Notes: generated from the letters alone by a model not told the origin. DNA of 64,000 bases from Megaustenia siamemsis (GCA_032433765.1 JAVIAB010000102.1:16608732-16672731); one strand, 5' to 3'; positions 22,470 through 33,325 are shown, counted from the stretch's first letter. Numbers and translations are program-made.

Positions 22470-22852
22470 AAAATAGCAAAATATGGGTGTGAATCATGGA
22501 CAATTACGAAACAACAGTGTTGAGAAGTTGTTATTGCGAAGCAAAACGCGAAAGAAAATTCCTTAAGATAACTTGGATAATTTAAAAAAGAGAAAGAAAG
22601 ACATATTAAAAGATGTAAACATTAAAAAGAAGTGACTTCTCACTGGGGAAATTAAAATACTACGGCGACGTCAAAAGACACAAGGAACTGGAAAGAAAAA
22701 TAATGGAAGGTGTGGTTCCTGGGCGAGGCATTAGGGGCTGACAAAGAAGATGGGGATTTCAAGACATCAAGGAGACCTTGGACATAAGAGCAGAAGAAAT
22801 GGGAGATCTGGCTAGAGACAGATTCTTGTTAAAGGGCTATGATGAGTGCATG
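22470..22852 (+). pseudogene. LINE-F fragment (RT C-terminal region)
   Basis: Reads KYGCESWTI near 22483, then after breaks RSDFSLGKLKYYGDVKRHKE, LERKIMEGVVPGRGIRG and a GFQDIKETLDIRAEEMGDLA segment followed by RDRFLLKGYDE. This is the usual Gly-His-hydrophobic, GRG and tryptophan-rich C-terminal order of LINE ORF2. Several frameshifts are present. A LINE-A copy follows with no gap. Confidence 0.75.
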
Positions 22853-23257
22853 GACGATAGGACAACAGACAAGAAAAAACACTGGAGTCTGTAGAAATGT
22901 GGTTTTAAGAAGAATGTTGAGAATATCATGGACAGCGAAGAAGAGTAATGAAAACGTTCTGAAAGAGGCTAAAGCAAAAAGAGAGCTAATTTCCAATATT
23001 AAGAAGAAACAATCATAATTTTTTGGCCATGTAATGAGAAGAGAACAGCTGGAATATATTGTAACAACTGGAAAAATTGAGGGACGAAGAGATAGAGGGA
23101 AGCAAAGAGAAAAAAATATCAGACAACTTTAAGAAAATGGCTTGGCAGAATGTCAACAACAAAAATGATAAATAACTGTCGAGATCGAAAGTTGTGGAGA
23201 GACATGACACCTACGCCAGCAGACGCAGTACTTTATGATAATGATGATGATGATGAG
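22853..23257 (+). pseudogene. LINE-A fragment with (GAT)n tail
   Basis: Begins in the TIGQQTRKxTLESVEMWF region and continues through AKKSNENVLKEAKAKREL, MRREQLEYIVTTGKIEGRRD and CRDRKLWRDM. The tail runs to 23257 with ATGATGATGATGATGA. Indels occur near 22915, 23017 and 23117. The join to LINE-F at 22852 is seamless. Confidence 0.88.
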
Positions 23258-23743
23258 TGCAACGTTCTAACACGCAACCCGATGATGATGTTTAAGGAGC
23301 CATCGACCAGGCTCGTCGAAACCTACCTCTTTCACTTAGGAGTCCAGTTCACTAACCGCAACGCTACGGTGGCTTCTTTTCTCTAATATCATTTCTAATT
23401 CCGTCTCTTCTTGTCATTTTCAATATTCCTCTTTTTAGACACCTCATTTCCGTTGTAACGAATTATATTTGTTTCTCGTGGACACTAATACCCCAGTTTA
23501 GCACTGGCAACACAGAGAGGCTGGAAGCAACACTCTTGTTCTATTCTTCTATTTTTAGATATTTCAGTCCAACATTTCGTTTCCTAGTTCAAAGAAAGGG
23601 GCTGCATTTTTTTAGGGCCAGAAATGGAAACAAAGAGACGGTCCAATATGTTGTGTTTGTTATAGATAAGCTATACTGGGTCACTTGTATGTTATCAGCA
23701 CTTGAGAGGGGGGGGAGTGGGGGTGGGGGGGGGACGCGACATC
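23258..23743. other. Intergenic with G-rich cluster
   Basis: No gene seen. G runs at 23706-23733 (eight, five and nine G in close succession) could form a quadruplex. Confidence 0.45.
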
Positions 23744-23890
23744 AATCATCATCATCATTATCAAGTATTGTGTTTGCTGGTGATCATGTATTTCCAGAAC
23801 ATTCTACTTGTATTACTGTTTATCATTTCTGATAATGACTCCCACCAAAAAATTCTAGAACTGCCTGATACATCTTCTCTCTGTTTCCCT
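23744..23890 (-). pseudogene. LINE-A fragment, degraded 3' end
   Basis: Order on the plus strand: ATCATCATCATTATCAAGTA, TGCTGGTGATCATGTATTTCC, TTTATCATTTCTG, CTGCCTGATACATCTTC and TCTGTTTCCCTC. These line up with the reverse complement of the LINE-A end at 30298-30470, with internal decay. It passes directly into the 12-bp array. Confidence 0.65.
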
Positions 23891-25420
23891 CTTTATTTCC
23901 CTCTTTCCCTCTTTATTTCCCTCTTTATTTGCCTCTTTATTTGCCTCTTTATTTCCCTCTTTATTTCCCTCTTTATTTCCCTCTTTCCCTCTTTATTTGC
24001 CTCTTTATTTCCCTCTTTATTTGCCTCTTTATTTCCCTCTTTATTTCCCTCTTTATGTACCTCTTTATTTCCCTCTTTATGTACCTCTTTATTTCCCTCT
24101 TTATGTACCTCTTTATTTGCCTCTTTATTTCCCTCTTTATTTCCCTCTTTATGTACCTCTTTATTTGCCTCTTTATGTACCTCTTTATTTCCCTCTTTAT
24201 TTCCCTCTTTATGTACCTCTTTATTTCCCTCTTTATTTCCCTCTTTATTTCCCTCTTTATTTCCCTCTTTATTTCCCTCTTTATGTACCTCTTTATTTCC
24301 CTCTTTATGTACCTCTTTATTTCCCTCTTTATTTCCCTCTTTATGCACCTCTTTATTTGCCTCTTTATGTACCTCTTTATTTGCCTCTTTATGTACCTCT
24401 TTATTTCCCTCTTTATGTACCTCTTTATTTGCCTCTTTATTTCCCTCTTTATGTACCTCTTTATTTCCCTCTTTATTTCCCTCTTTATGTACCTCTTTAT
24501 TTCCCTCTTTATTTCCCTCTTTATGTACCTCTTTATTTCCCTCTTTATTTCCCTCTTTATTTCCCTCTTTATGTACCTCTTTATTTGCCTCTTTATGTAC
24601 CTCTTTATTTCCCTCTTTATTTCCCTCTTTATGTACCTCTTTATTTCCCTCTTTATTTCCCTCTTTATGTACCTCTTTATTTCCCTCCTAATTTCCCTCT
24701 TTATGTACCTCTTTATTTCCCTCTTTATTCCCTCTTTATTTCCCTCTTTATGTACCTCTTTATTTCCCTCTTTATTTCCCTCTTTATGTACCTCTTTATT
24801 TCCCTCTTTGTGTACCTCTTTATTTCCCTCTTTATGTAACTCTTTATTTCCCTCTTTATTTCCCTCTTTATTTCCCTCTTTATTTCCCTCTTTAAGTACC
24901 TCTTTATTTAGCTCTTTATTTCCCTCTTTATGTACCTCTTTATTTCCCTCTTTATTTCCCTCTTTATGTACCTCTTTATGTACCTCTTTATTTGCCTCTT
25001 TATGTACCTCTTTATTTCCCTCTTTGTGTACCTCTTTATTTGCCTCTTTATGTACCTCTTTATTTCCCTCTTTATTTCCCTCTTTATTTGCCACTTTATG
25101 TACCTCTTTATATCCCCCTTTATGTACCTCTTTATTTGCCTCTTTATGTACCTCTTTATTTCCCTTTTTATTTGCCTCTTTATGTACCTCTTTATTTGCC
25201 TCTTTATGTACCTCTTTATTTCCCTATTTATGTACCTCTTTATTTCCCTCTTTATGTACCTCTTTATTTCCCTCTTTATGTAACTCTTTATTTCCCTCTT
25301 TATTTCCCTCTTTATGTACCTCTTTATTTCCCTCTTTATGTACCTCTTTTTTCCCTCTTTATTTCCCTCTTTATGTACCTCTTTATTTCCCTCTTTATTT
25401 CCCTCTTTATTTCCCTCTAT
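23877..25420. repeat. 12-bp minisatellite, about 128 copies
   Basis: Units are CTCTTTATTTCC, CTCTTTATGTAC and CTCTTTATTTGC in irregular order. Because 12 is a multiple of three, all three forward frames and two reverse frames are open over hundreds of codons (FISL, PLYV, SLFP; KEGN, KREI). A few 1-2 base indels (24733, 25349) shift the frames. The array starts where LINE-A has TTTGCTTCCCTCTATCTC. Confidence 0.97.
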
Positions 25421-25489
25421 ACATGAAGAAAACAAACAGAAAAAAAACTATAGAAGTAGATACATAGAATTCATTCGGAATTATCACCA

Positions 25490-26080
25490 TCCAAGTTGAG
25501 TAGCGTCTCCGCATGGAAGGTTGGGTACCATGGAGCGCCATTCTGCTCTGTCTCCTGCTTTGATGGTGCAGATTGCCATAGGTTGACTTGTCCATCTTTT
25601 GATATTTCAAGTCCATGTTAGTCTTGGTCTGCCTCTTTTGCCTCGTATTTTCCCTTACAAGATTACATTTAGTAGGCTGTTATGTCTTTTAACATGCCCC
25701 AAAAATCGCACTTGTCTTGTTTAAATTGTGTTTAGTAGTTCTCTTTTCATTTTTAGTTGTTTTAAGACTTCATCATTTGTTTTCTTGTCTTCACATCCAA
25801 TTCTTCTTATTGTTCTATGAATCCACATTTCAAAGGCTTCAATTTTCTGTTTTGTTAAACAGTATAATAATAATATCCATGCTTCTGCACCATACAGCAA
25901 TATTGAGACGATGTAACATTTTACTATTCTTAGATTTAGCCCTAGTGTAATTTGTTTGGATGTTAGTATGTTCTTCATGACATTAGAATTACTTTTCGCA
26001 TTACTATTAATCTGTTTATTTCAGTTTTACATTTCTCATCACTGGTTATAGTATGTCCCAGGTAGTTATAGCTCTGAACT
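25490..26080 (-). pseudogene. LINE-C fragment, RT C-terminal half
   Basis: This is the longest LINE-C copy. The minus strand reads YNYLGHTITSDEKCKTEINR (about 26065), then after a frameshift NLRIVKCYIVSILLYGAEAW, KIEAFEMWIHRTIRRIG, LKQLKMKRELLNTI-stop, RFLGHVKRHNSLLNVIL, KRGRPRLTW and WRSMVPNLPCGDAT. The extra residues LLYCL after AEAWI look like a small insertion. The YADD core is absent. Several stops make it a pseudogene. Confidence 0.88.
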
Positions 26081-26236
26081 CATTCGGAATAAAATATAAC
26101 AAATAATGTAACTTACTTATGTTTATAAGGAAGGCTGTTGCCAAAACGTTGTAACTTGTCTTGTCTTAGTCTACCTGCTCAGTACTATTTTATGTTTACG
26201 TTCTTTAGCTGTTGCTCGACACAGGGGGCCCGACAC

Positions 26237-26436
26237 AACTGGAATATATTGTAACAACTGGAAAAATTGAGGGACGAAGAGATAGAGGGAAGCAAAGAGA
26301 AAAAATAACAGACAGCTTAAGAGAATGGCTTGGCAGAAGGTCAACAACAGAAATTATAATTAGCTGCCGAGATCGAAAATTGTGGAGAGACATGATCACC
26401 TACGCCAGTAGGCACGGTACTTGATGATGGTGATGA
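26237..26436 (+). pseudogene. LINE-A fragment, 3' end
   Basis: Reads QLEYIVTTGKIEGRRDRGKQ, REKITDSLREWLGRRSTTEI, then CRDRKLWRDMITYASRHGT and stop, with a short GATGATGGTGATG tail. It is unusually free of stops for its length. The 5' edge abuts an unrelated GGGGGCCCGACAC sequence. Confidence 0.88.
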
Positions 26437-26645
26437 ATTTTGTGTCCTCCATGTGCTACGACCTGCAGCCAGATTTTCCCAGTTTCTTTCACTGATAGAG
26501 AATTCCCTCAAGAAAGCTGCAAACATCCTTATATCTCAGCACTTGTCTGTCCTTTAGTTCGCCATACAATATTTGTTTCGGAATACGATTGATGTTGATG
26601 TCCATGCCCCAGTCATCTCAATCTTCGACTCCTATGAATTGCAAT
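26437..26645 (-). pseudogene. LINE-B-like fragment, C-terminus
   Basis: The minus strand reads RIPKQILYGELKDRQVLRYK, then DVCSFLEGIL. In a second frame it reads FSISERNWENLAAGRSTWRT. This is the LYGEL, RYKDVC, NWEdLAadRxxWR order of LINE-B and related jockey-like elements, with a frameshift between the halves. It faces the LINE-A at 26237 tail to tail. Confidence 0.7.
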
Positions 26646-28620
26646 GATGGATGGAATTTTGAATCGTTGTAAGACACTAGAGTTGGTTACTTTGTCCTGC
26701 CATGATGGATGGAATTTTGATTCGTTGTAAGACACTAGAGTTGGTTACTTTGTCTGGCCATGATGGATGGAAGTTTGTTTCGTTGTAAGACACTAGAGTT
26801 GGTTACTTTGTCCTGCCATGATGGATGGAAGTTTGTTTCGTTGTAAGACACTAGAGTTGGCTACTTTATCCTGCCATGATGGATGGGAGTTTGTTTCGTT
26901 GTAAGACACTAGAGTTGATTACTTTATCCTGCCATGATGGATGGAAGTTTGTTTCGTTGTAAGACACTAGAGTTGGTTACTTTGTCCTGCCATGATGGAT
27001 GGAAATTTGATTCGTTGTAAAACACTAGAGTTGGTTACTTTGTCCTGCCATGATGATGGAATTTTGATTCGTTGTAAGACACCTAGAGTTAGTTACTTTA
27101 TCCTGCCATGATGGATGGGAGTTCGATTCGTTGTAAGACACTAGAGTTGGTTACTTTATCCTGCCATGATGGATGGGAGTTTGATTCGTTGTAAGACACT
27201 AGAGTTTGTTACTTTATCCTGCCATGATGGATGGGAGTTTGATTCGTTGTAAGACACTAGAGTTTGTTACTTTATCCTGCAATGATGGATGGTAGTTTGA
27301 TTCGTTGTAAGACACTAGAGTTAGTTACTTTGTCTTGCCATGATGGATGGGAGTTTGATTCGTTGTAAGACACTAGAGTTGGTTACTTTGTCTTGCCATG
27401 ATGGATGGGAGTTTGATTCGTTGTAAGACACTATAGTTGGTTACTGTGTCCTGACATGATGGTTGGGGATTTGGCTCGTTGTAAAACATTAGAGTTGATT
27501 ACTTTATCCTGCCATGATGGATGTGAATTTGACTTATTGTAAGACACTAGAGTTAGTTACGTTGTCCTGCCATGATGGATGTGAATTTGACTTATTGTAA
27601 GACACTAGAGTTAGTTACTTTGTCCTGCCATGATGGATGTGAATTTGACTTATTGTAAGACACTAGAGTTAGTTACTTTGTCCTGACATGATGGATGTGA
27701 ATTTGACTTATTGTAAGACACTAGAGTTAGTTACTTTATCCTGCCACGATGGATGGTAGTTTGGCTTGTTGTAAGACACTAGAGTTAGTTACTTTATCCT
27801 GCCACGATGGATGGTAGTTTGGCTTATTGTAAGACATTAGAGTTAGTTACTTTATCCTGCCACGATGGATGGTAGTTTGGCTTGTTCTAAGACACTAGAG
27901 TTAGTTACTTTATCATGCCACGATGGATGGTAGTTTGGCTTATTGTAAGACATTAGAGTTAGTTACTTTATCCTGCCACGATGGATGGTAGTTTGGCTTG
28001 TTGTAAGACACTAGAGTTAGTTACTTTGTCCTGCCATGATGGATGGTAGTTTGGCTTGTTGTAAGACACTCGGAGTTAGTTACTTTATCCTGTCATGATG
28101 GATGGTAGTTTGGCTTGTTGTAAGACACTAGAGTTAGTTACTTTATCCTGTCATGATGGATGGTAGTTTGGTTTGTTGTAAGACACTAGAGTTAGTTACT
28201 TTATCCTGCCATGATGGATGTGAGTTTGGCTTGTTGTAAGACACTAGAGTTAGTTACTTTATCCTGTCATGATGGATGGTAGTTTGGCTTGTTGTAAGAC
28301 ACTAGAGTTAGTATTTTTATCCTGTCATGATGGATGGTAGTTTTGGCTTGTTGTAAGACACTAGAGTTAGTTACTTTATCCTGCCATGATGGATGGTAGT
28401 TTGGCTTGTTGTAAGACACTAGAGTTAGTTACTTTATCCTGTCATGATGGATGTGAGTTTGGTTTGTTGTAAGACACTAGAGTTAGTTACTTTATCCTGC
28501 CATGATGAATGTGAGTTTGGTTTGTTGTAAGACACTAGAGTTAGTTACTTTGTCCTGTCATGATGGATGTGAGTTTGGCTTGTTGTAAGACACTAGAGTT
28601 AGTTACTTTATCCTGCCATT
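26646..28620. repeat. 58-bp satellite, about 34 copies
   Basis: The unit contains TGCCATGATGGATGGTAGTT, TGGCTTGTTGTAAGACACTA and GAGTTAGTTACTTTATCC. Variants are spatially ordered: TTCGTTGTAAG with GTTGGTTACTTTGTC on the left, GACTTATTG at 27530-27720, and GGCTTGTTG on the right. Confidence 0.97.
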
Positions 28621-29028
28621 TGATATTCATTATCTTGTGATGGCAACGCACTTGTATACGAGACATTTATATAGAGCAAATTAAGACCTTCTTGCAGCAA
28701 AGTCTTGTGCCGAGTCTATACGTGTTCGTTTACCTATTGTTATGTTATTTTTTGTTATAACTTCGTGTAAAGTCTAATCACTTCATATTCCTGTCTGGTG
28801 AAAGATTGTCTAAGGACTGAGAGTTTCCCTCCAATAATCAATTTGTGTTTATTTGTTTTCTTTTGTTGGTCTTAGCTCCCTAACCCACTGGTCTATCTTA
28901 ATGATAAGCATAATGTCAGTTATAGATTAGCTTTAATGTATATACCTTGGTTATGAGTGCATGAAGTGACCAGCTGTGCTGTTCGTTCAGTAGGACAATC
29001 CTCGGCAACACAGTTGGCCATGATACAA
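28621..29028. other. Intergenic, nothing recognised
   Basis: No coding or repeat family identified. Confidence 0.4.
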
Positions 29029-29092
29029 AGCCGACTATATAAAGCCAATGATATAAAGCCAGTGATATAAAGCCAGTGATATATAAAGCGTT
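29029..29092. repeat. Short tandem, about 18 bp, 3 copies
   Basis: TATAAAGCCAATGATATAAA recurs with GCCAGTGATATAAA. Small and imperfect. Confidence 0.8.
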
Positions 29093-29360
29093 AGGGTTAA
29101 AACTGCCAGAAAATCGATTGAAGCCAACAAGGGTTCATTAATACACGCACCACGTGCAGTCTGAGGATTAGGCCCAAATGTTGGGTCAGCAGGATACCCT
29201 CGCTGGCTGGTTGCAACTTGACCCTCGGTTTGACTGCGTCCAATGACACAACCCGTTGCTCGTGTATTTAATTCAACACACACATAGTCTCATGTATGTG
29301 TGTTTGTTCTTATAATAGGCGTGTTTAATATAATTGTGTATGCGAGTGTCAGTAGAGATT
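29093..29360. other. Intergenic, nothing recognised
   Basis: No coding assignment. Confidence 0.4.
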
Positions 29361-29695
29361 TGGAAGATATGAGGAGAACATTGTAAAATAGACGTAGGGA
29401 ATAATAGAACAAAGAAGTATGTATGAGGAGAACATTGTAAAATAGACGTAGGGAATAATAGAACAAAGAAGTATGTATGAGGAGAACATTGTAAAATAGA
29501 CGTATGGTATAATAGAACAAAGAAGTATGTATGAGGAGAACATTGTAAAATAGACGTGGGGTATAATAGAACAAAGAAGTATGTATGAGGAGAACATTGT
29601 AAAATAGACGTAGGGTATAATAGAACAAAGAAGTATGTATGAGGAGAACATTGTAAAAATAGACGTAGGGAATAATAGAACAAAGAAGTATGTGT
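29361..29695. repeat. 54-bp minisatellite, about 6 copies
   Basis: The unit contains GAGGAGAACATTGTAAAATA, GACGTAGGGAATAATAGAAC and AAAGAAGTATGTAT. Copies are almost identical. The period of 18 codons keeps minus-strand frames open (SIIPYVYFTMFSSYILLC). This is a by-product and not a gene. Confidence 0.95.
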
Positions 29696-29754
29696 TAGCA
29701 CTCGTAAAAATTGACAGACAAACAACAACAGAAAAAACGAAGAACAATATATGG

Positions 29755-29830
29755 TCCGAAGCGGGATCAAACCCGTACTCCCTGGCACCGCGCCTTGCCA
29801 CGAGAAGCCGTTCCCTATATAATAATATTT
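29755..29830 (-). mobile_element. tRNA-like SINE head (fragment)
   Basis: The minus strand reads CGGCTTCTCGTGGCAAGGCG, then GAGTACGGGTTTGATCCCGC, with a good B box. The same CGGCTTCTCGTGGCAAG stretch occurs at 384-400. I see no intact cloverleaf and no body sequence, so I call it a SINE scrap and not a tRNA gene. Confidence 0.5.
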
Positions 29831-30297
29831 ATTTATTATTATTTGTATCTAAAATAGACGTACACTGGTGAAATGCAGCAAAACCTATAGAAGGACGAGG
29901 CAAATCACAACGTTTCGGGACATACCTTTATCATATTGTCTATGTCCCTGAGGAGAAAAGGAACATCCAAAGCTCTATTCGCTTAACCTGTTCAATGGAA
30001 ACTTAAGTGATTGTAATGGACGTGATGGTTACATGGTGATAGAAATATCGACAAGTTCACAGTTCGAATCCGTTTCGAGTAGAAAGTCGGAGCACCTATG
30101 AGTATACCCTGGGTACAGCGATGGTGATCCAAACAATTAACATATAACATAATTGTTTTTCAGTGTTATACATGAAATAATTAGTCTCAGAAGTTTATTT
30201 CCTCATGACAGAAGTACACTAACCATAATGATTAATGAATTTAATGATGATAGTAGTAACTATAGTTATACAAACAGTAGTATTAAACAGTACTAAG
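29831..30297. other. Intergenic; weak tRNA-like stretch
   Basis: At about 30021-30085, ATGGTTACATGGTGATAG and CAGTTCGAATCCG resemble A and B boxes. No repeat copy was found elsewhere in the window. Confidence 0.4.
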
Positions 30298-30775
30298 ATA
30301 TCATCATCATCATCATCATCAAGTACCGGGCCTGCTGGCGTAGGTGATCATGTCTCTCCACAACTTTCGATCTCGGCAGCTATTTATCATTTCTGTTGTT
30401 AACCTTCTGCCAAGCCATTCTCTTAAGCTGTCTGGTATTTTTTCTCTTTGCTTCCCTCTATCTCTTCGTCCCTCAATTTTTCCAGTTGTTACAATATATT
30501 TCAGTTGATCTCTTCTCATTACATGGCCAAAAAATGATGATTGTTTCTTCCTAATATTGGAAATTAGCTCTCTTTTTGCTTTGACCTACCTCAGAACATC
30601 TTCATTACTCTTCTTAGCTGTCCATGGTATTCTCAACATTCTTCTGTAAAACCACATGTCTACAGACTCCAGGGATTTTCTTGTCAGTTGTCCTATTATC
30701 CATGATTCGCATTCATATGTTAAGACTGGCTCTACGTAACATTTAAGAACTCTTTTTCTTGTTTCTAATGTCAAA
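30298..30775 (-). pseudogene. LINE-A fragment with (GAT)n tail
   Basis: The minus strand reads TLETRKRVLKCYVEPVLTYE, IGQLTRKSLESVDMWFYRRM, LRIPWTAKKSNEDVLR, then after an early stop the MRRDQLKYIVTTGKIEGRRD and CRDRKLWRDMITYASRPGT end. Tail at 30301-30320. The RT core is missing. The (ATCT)n array begins 27 bases beyond its 5' edge. Confidence 0.9.
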
Positions 30776-30801
30776 ATACTACTATATACTAAATAGTAAG
30801 A

Positions 30802-30965
<164 letters not shown>

Positions 30966-31110
30966 CATAGTCCTTTCGAGCCGAAGACGGCACATAGGGC
31001 AGAACCACAATCTCAAAAACAGAAACCTTGCATGCCAAAGTGGCACATATTGCAGAGATCACTGCTCTAAATATATGGCGCTGTTATATGCTAAGATATA
31101 CTTACATTTA

Positions 31111-31361
31111 GTGTCCGGTTAGCGCAATCGATAGGCGGTTGGCTTACCACGGCAACAGCCGAGGTTCGTACCCTGGCGAGGACACCTGGGTTTTACTAAT
31201 TCCCTAAAAATTAGTACCTCTGAAGTCGGAGTAAATCTGCCTGCATGGCGAGGGGCATCCTGTAATGGGATAAAACAGACTTTACACGCAAAATTCAGTC
31301 CCACAAAATTTAGTGGGTGGGACTTCGTCAGAGGTCAAAGCTGACGAAAGCGAACGAACGA
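31111..31361 (+). mobile_element. SINE-2 copy with tRNA-like head, type 2
   Basis: A perfect 11-bp direct repeat, ACTTACATTTA (31100-31110 and 31362-31372), bounds the element. The head GTCCGGTTAGCGCAATCGAT gives an A box and GAGGTTCGTACCCTGG a B box. The body matches the 4408 copy (AGTACCTCTGAAGTCGGAG, CGCAAAATTCAGTCCC, GACTTCGTCAGAGGTCAAAG) and ends in a GAACGAACGAA tail. Its head is unlike that of the 4408 copy, so the family shows head exchange or two subfamilies. Confidence 0.92.
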
Positions 31362-31533
31362 ACTTACATTTAAAATGGTGTTAACATTATTATAAAAGTG
31401 CATGCAGTTACACACACATGATACCATGCTAAAAGTACAATTACATAAATGTTACATGTCAAGCTGAGATCCACAACAATGTATTCCAGGAACACACTAA
31501 TTGGAGTCATGATATTCAACAAAGCAAGACATT

Positions 31534-31849
31534 CTTCTTCTTCTTTTCTCTTTCACTGATACCTAAAAGGTGTCGTGGTTTATATCATTTGTCGTTCTTG
31601 TGCTGCTCGAATTGTCTGAATTAGTGATTTTCCTTTGTTGTTACATGTCTCTGTCACTGCATCTATCCATCTTCTTCTGGGTCTTCCTCTTGGTCTTTTC
31701 CCATGCATTCTCGAGAAGAACGCCCTTGATGGTGATTGGTGAGGATTCATTCTGACCAGGTGGCCAAACCATTTAAGTTGTTGTTGTTCTACATATTCTT
31801 GGCAGGGTTTTGTTCCTACCATTTTTCTTATGGTTTCATTTGGTATTCT
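31534..31849 (-). pseudogene. LINE-D, 5'-truncated, TSD-bounded
   Basis: A perfect 12-bp direct repeat, AAGCAAGACATT (31522-31533 and 31850-31861), bounds it. The minus strand reads PNETIRKMVGTKPCQEYVEQ, QQLKWFGHLVRMNPHQSPSR, AFFSRMHGKRPRGRPRRRWI and DAVTETC, the standard post-RT C-terminus of a LINE ORF2. It ends in a (GAA)n-type tail at 31534-31545. Only about 100 codons survive, but they are uninterrupted. Confidence 0.93.
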
Positions 31850-31861
31850 AAGCAAGACATT

Positions 31862-32734
31862 ACACCAAGAAAATTAAAGTATTTCTAATTTATTTGTCAA
31901 TATTGCTCACAATTATAACACAACAAAAGACATATTACGCTGAGGTAAGCACATATATCAAACATAATAAATATGAAAAACTATGTGCGGCTGCGTGTGT
32001 ATCTGCAGAAAACAAAGAAAATATACATAAAATTATATTTAACATCTAAACTAATAGAAAAATAAGACAGGCTATAGCGTTTCGACAGAAGCCTTCATTG
32101 GGTATAACAAGCTATAAACTTTAAACACAAAATTCCGAGTTAGAATACACAACTACACAGCTCTTTTAAAAAATGGCAGAAAAGACAGTGGCCAGGATTT
32201 TTGTAGAGTCAGGTTTAAAGATTAATAGATAATAAGACAGGTAGGATTTAATGAGACCAAAGGAACCAAACAATGAAAAATGTGTCCCATTAGAAAATAA
32301 TAAACCGAGGGATATAAAGATGGTGGATATAAAGAAAACGGGAAGAAGGGTAAAAGAAAGAAAGGACAGTGATGGCGAGGGAGAAGAAAAGCAAGAAAGG
32401 TAATAAAGATAATGTAGGGAGGAATAGTCATAGGACACAGGAAAGACATGGAGAGTACACCAGAGATTAAAGAAAAAAGTGAAAAGAGTTTAATCCTCTA
32501 TTTTGGAGAATGCCAAAACGGGCAATGAGTCTGTTCTCCAAAGTGAAACGGTTATGGTTATCAGAGGAACACGAGATGATATCAGTAACACATTTTTCTA
32601 GTGGCACGAAGCAGTACCGAAGAGAGCGGGTTCGAATCCCTTTGTGCGCTGTCTCTTGTCATCTGTGTTTCCTATTTGTGGGTGTGTCCTAGTGCTGTAA
32701 GGAAGACATCGCCAGTGATAGTTGTCTGCTCTAA
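31862..32734. other. Intergenic; tRNA-like scrap
   Basis: No gene seen. At 32600-32655, AAGCAGTACCGAAGAGAGCG then GGTTCGAATCCCTTTG resembles a tRNA B-box half. No matching repeat body was identified. Confidence 0.45.
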
Positions 32735-32999
32735 GCCGCTGGAAACTCCTTGACAGAAGATAACGGGGACATCCTCAACAAGGCCAACACAACAAGAGAA
32801 CTCATGAAAATATCAGAAAGAAATAATCGACAATTTTCCGGCACATCACGAGAAGATGAAAGTTGGAATACATGGTTACAACTGGTAAAATACAGGGATA
32901 TACAGATCGCCGACGACAAAAACAAAAGGTAATAGATGATAGATCGTGACAAACAGCCAACAACATTAACAGAATTAATACGATACACTTAGGACAGAG
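32735..32999 (+). pseudogene. LINE-A2 fragment, 5' part (split by SINE-1)
   Basis: Contains EDNGDILNKANTTRELMKIS, then RRKLEYMVTTGKIQGYTD-like sequence with frameshifts and a TLTELIRYT end. It is interrupted by SINE-1 at 33000. The remaining C-terminus (DRDLWMIMINYTNRH) resumes at 33261. Confidence 0.82.
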
Positions 33000-33260
33000 G
33001 GCGTCACGATAGCCCAGTAGTTAGTGAACTGGACTACAAAGAACAAGAGGTCAGGTTCGATCCTGAATGACGGCTTCTGGGGTCACCCAGCCTTAAGTGG
33101 GTACCTGATTTTTTTTTCTGGGAAAGTGAAGCGGCACGGACGTAATACTGACTGACCCCACTGCCCCAAAAATCATGTGCTGACGGTCTGTAGAAATTAT
33201 GGTCACTAACACCATATTCCCTATACACCACTTGGTGTGACGGGGGCTCTTGGCTGTTTT
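33000..33260 (+). mobile_element. SINE-1, full length, nested in LINE-A2
   Basis: The head GGCGTCACGATAGCCCAGTA carries the A box (TAGCCCAGTAGTTAGTG), and AGGTTCGATCC is the B box. The body and hairpin (TACACCACTTGGTGTGACGG) follow the family. The hairpin has compensatory-looking changes (CACC/GGTG in place of CGCC/GGCG). It sits inside LINE-A2, flanked by diverged duplications ending GGACAGAG (32982-32999) and GGATAGAG (33261-33279). Confidence 0.92.
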
Positions 33261-33325
33261 ATACTTGATGAGGATAGAGACTTGTGGATGATTATGATCA
33301 ACTACACCAACCGGCACATGATAAT
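33261..33325 (+). pseudogene. LINE-A2 fragment, 3' part
   Basis: Reads RDLWMIMINYTNRHMIMI, equivalent to RRLWRDMIANANRYGT in the 44.9 kb copy, with a degenerate GATAATGATAC tail. It belongs to the same insertion as 32735-32999. Confidence 0.78.

Noticed and set aside
23893..25467. Many overlapping frames of up to 512 codons
   Set aside because: 12-bp satellite. Every frame is open because the units lack stops, and the peptides are simple repeats.
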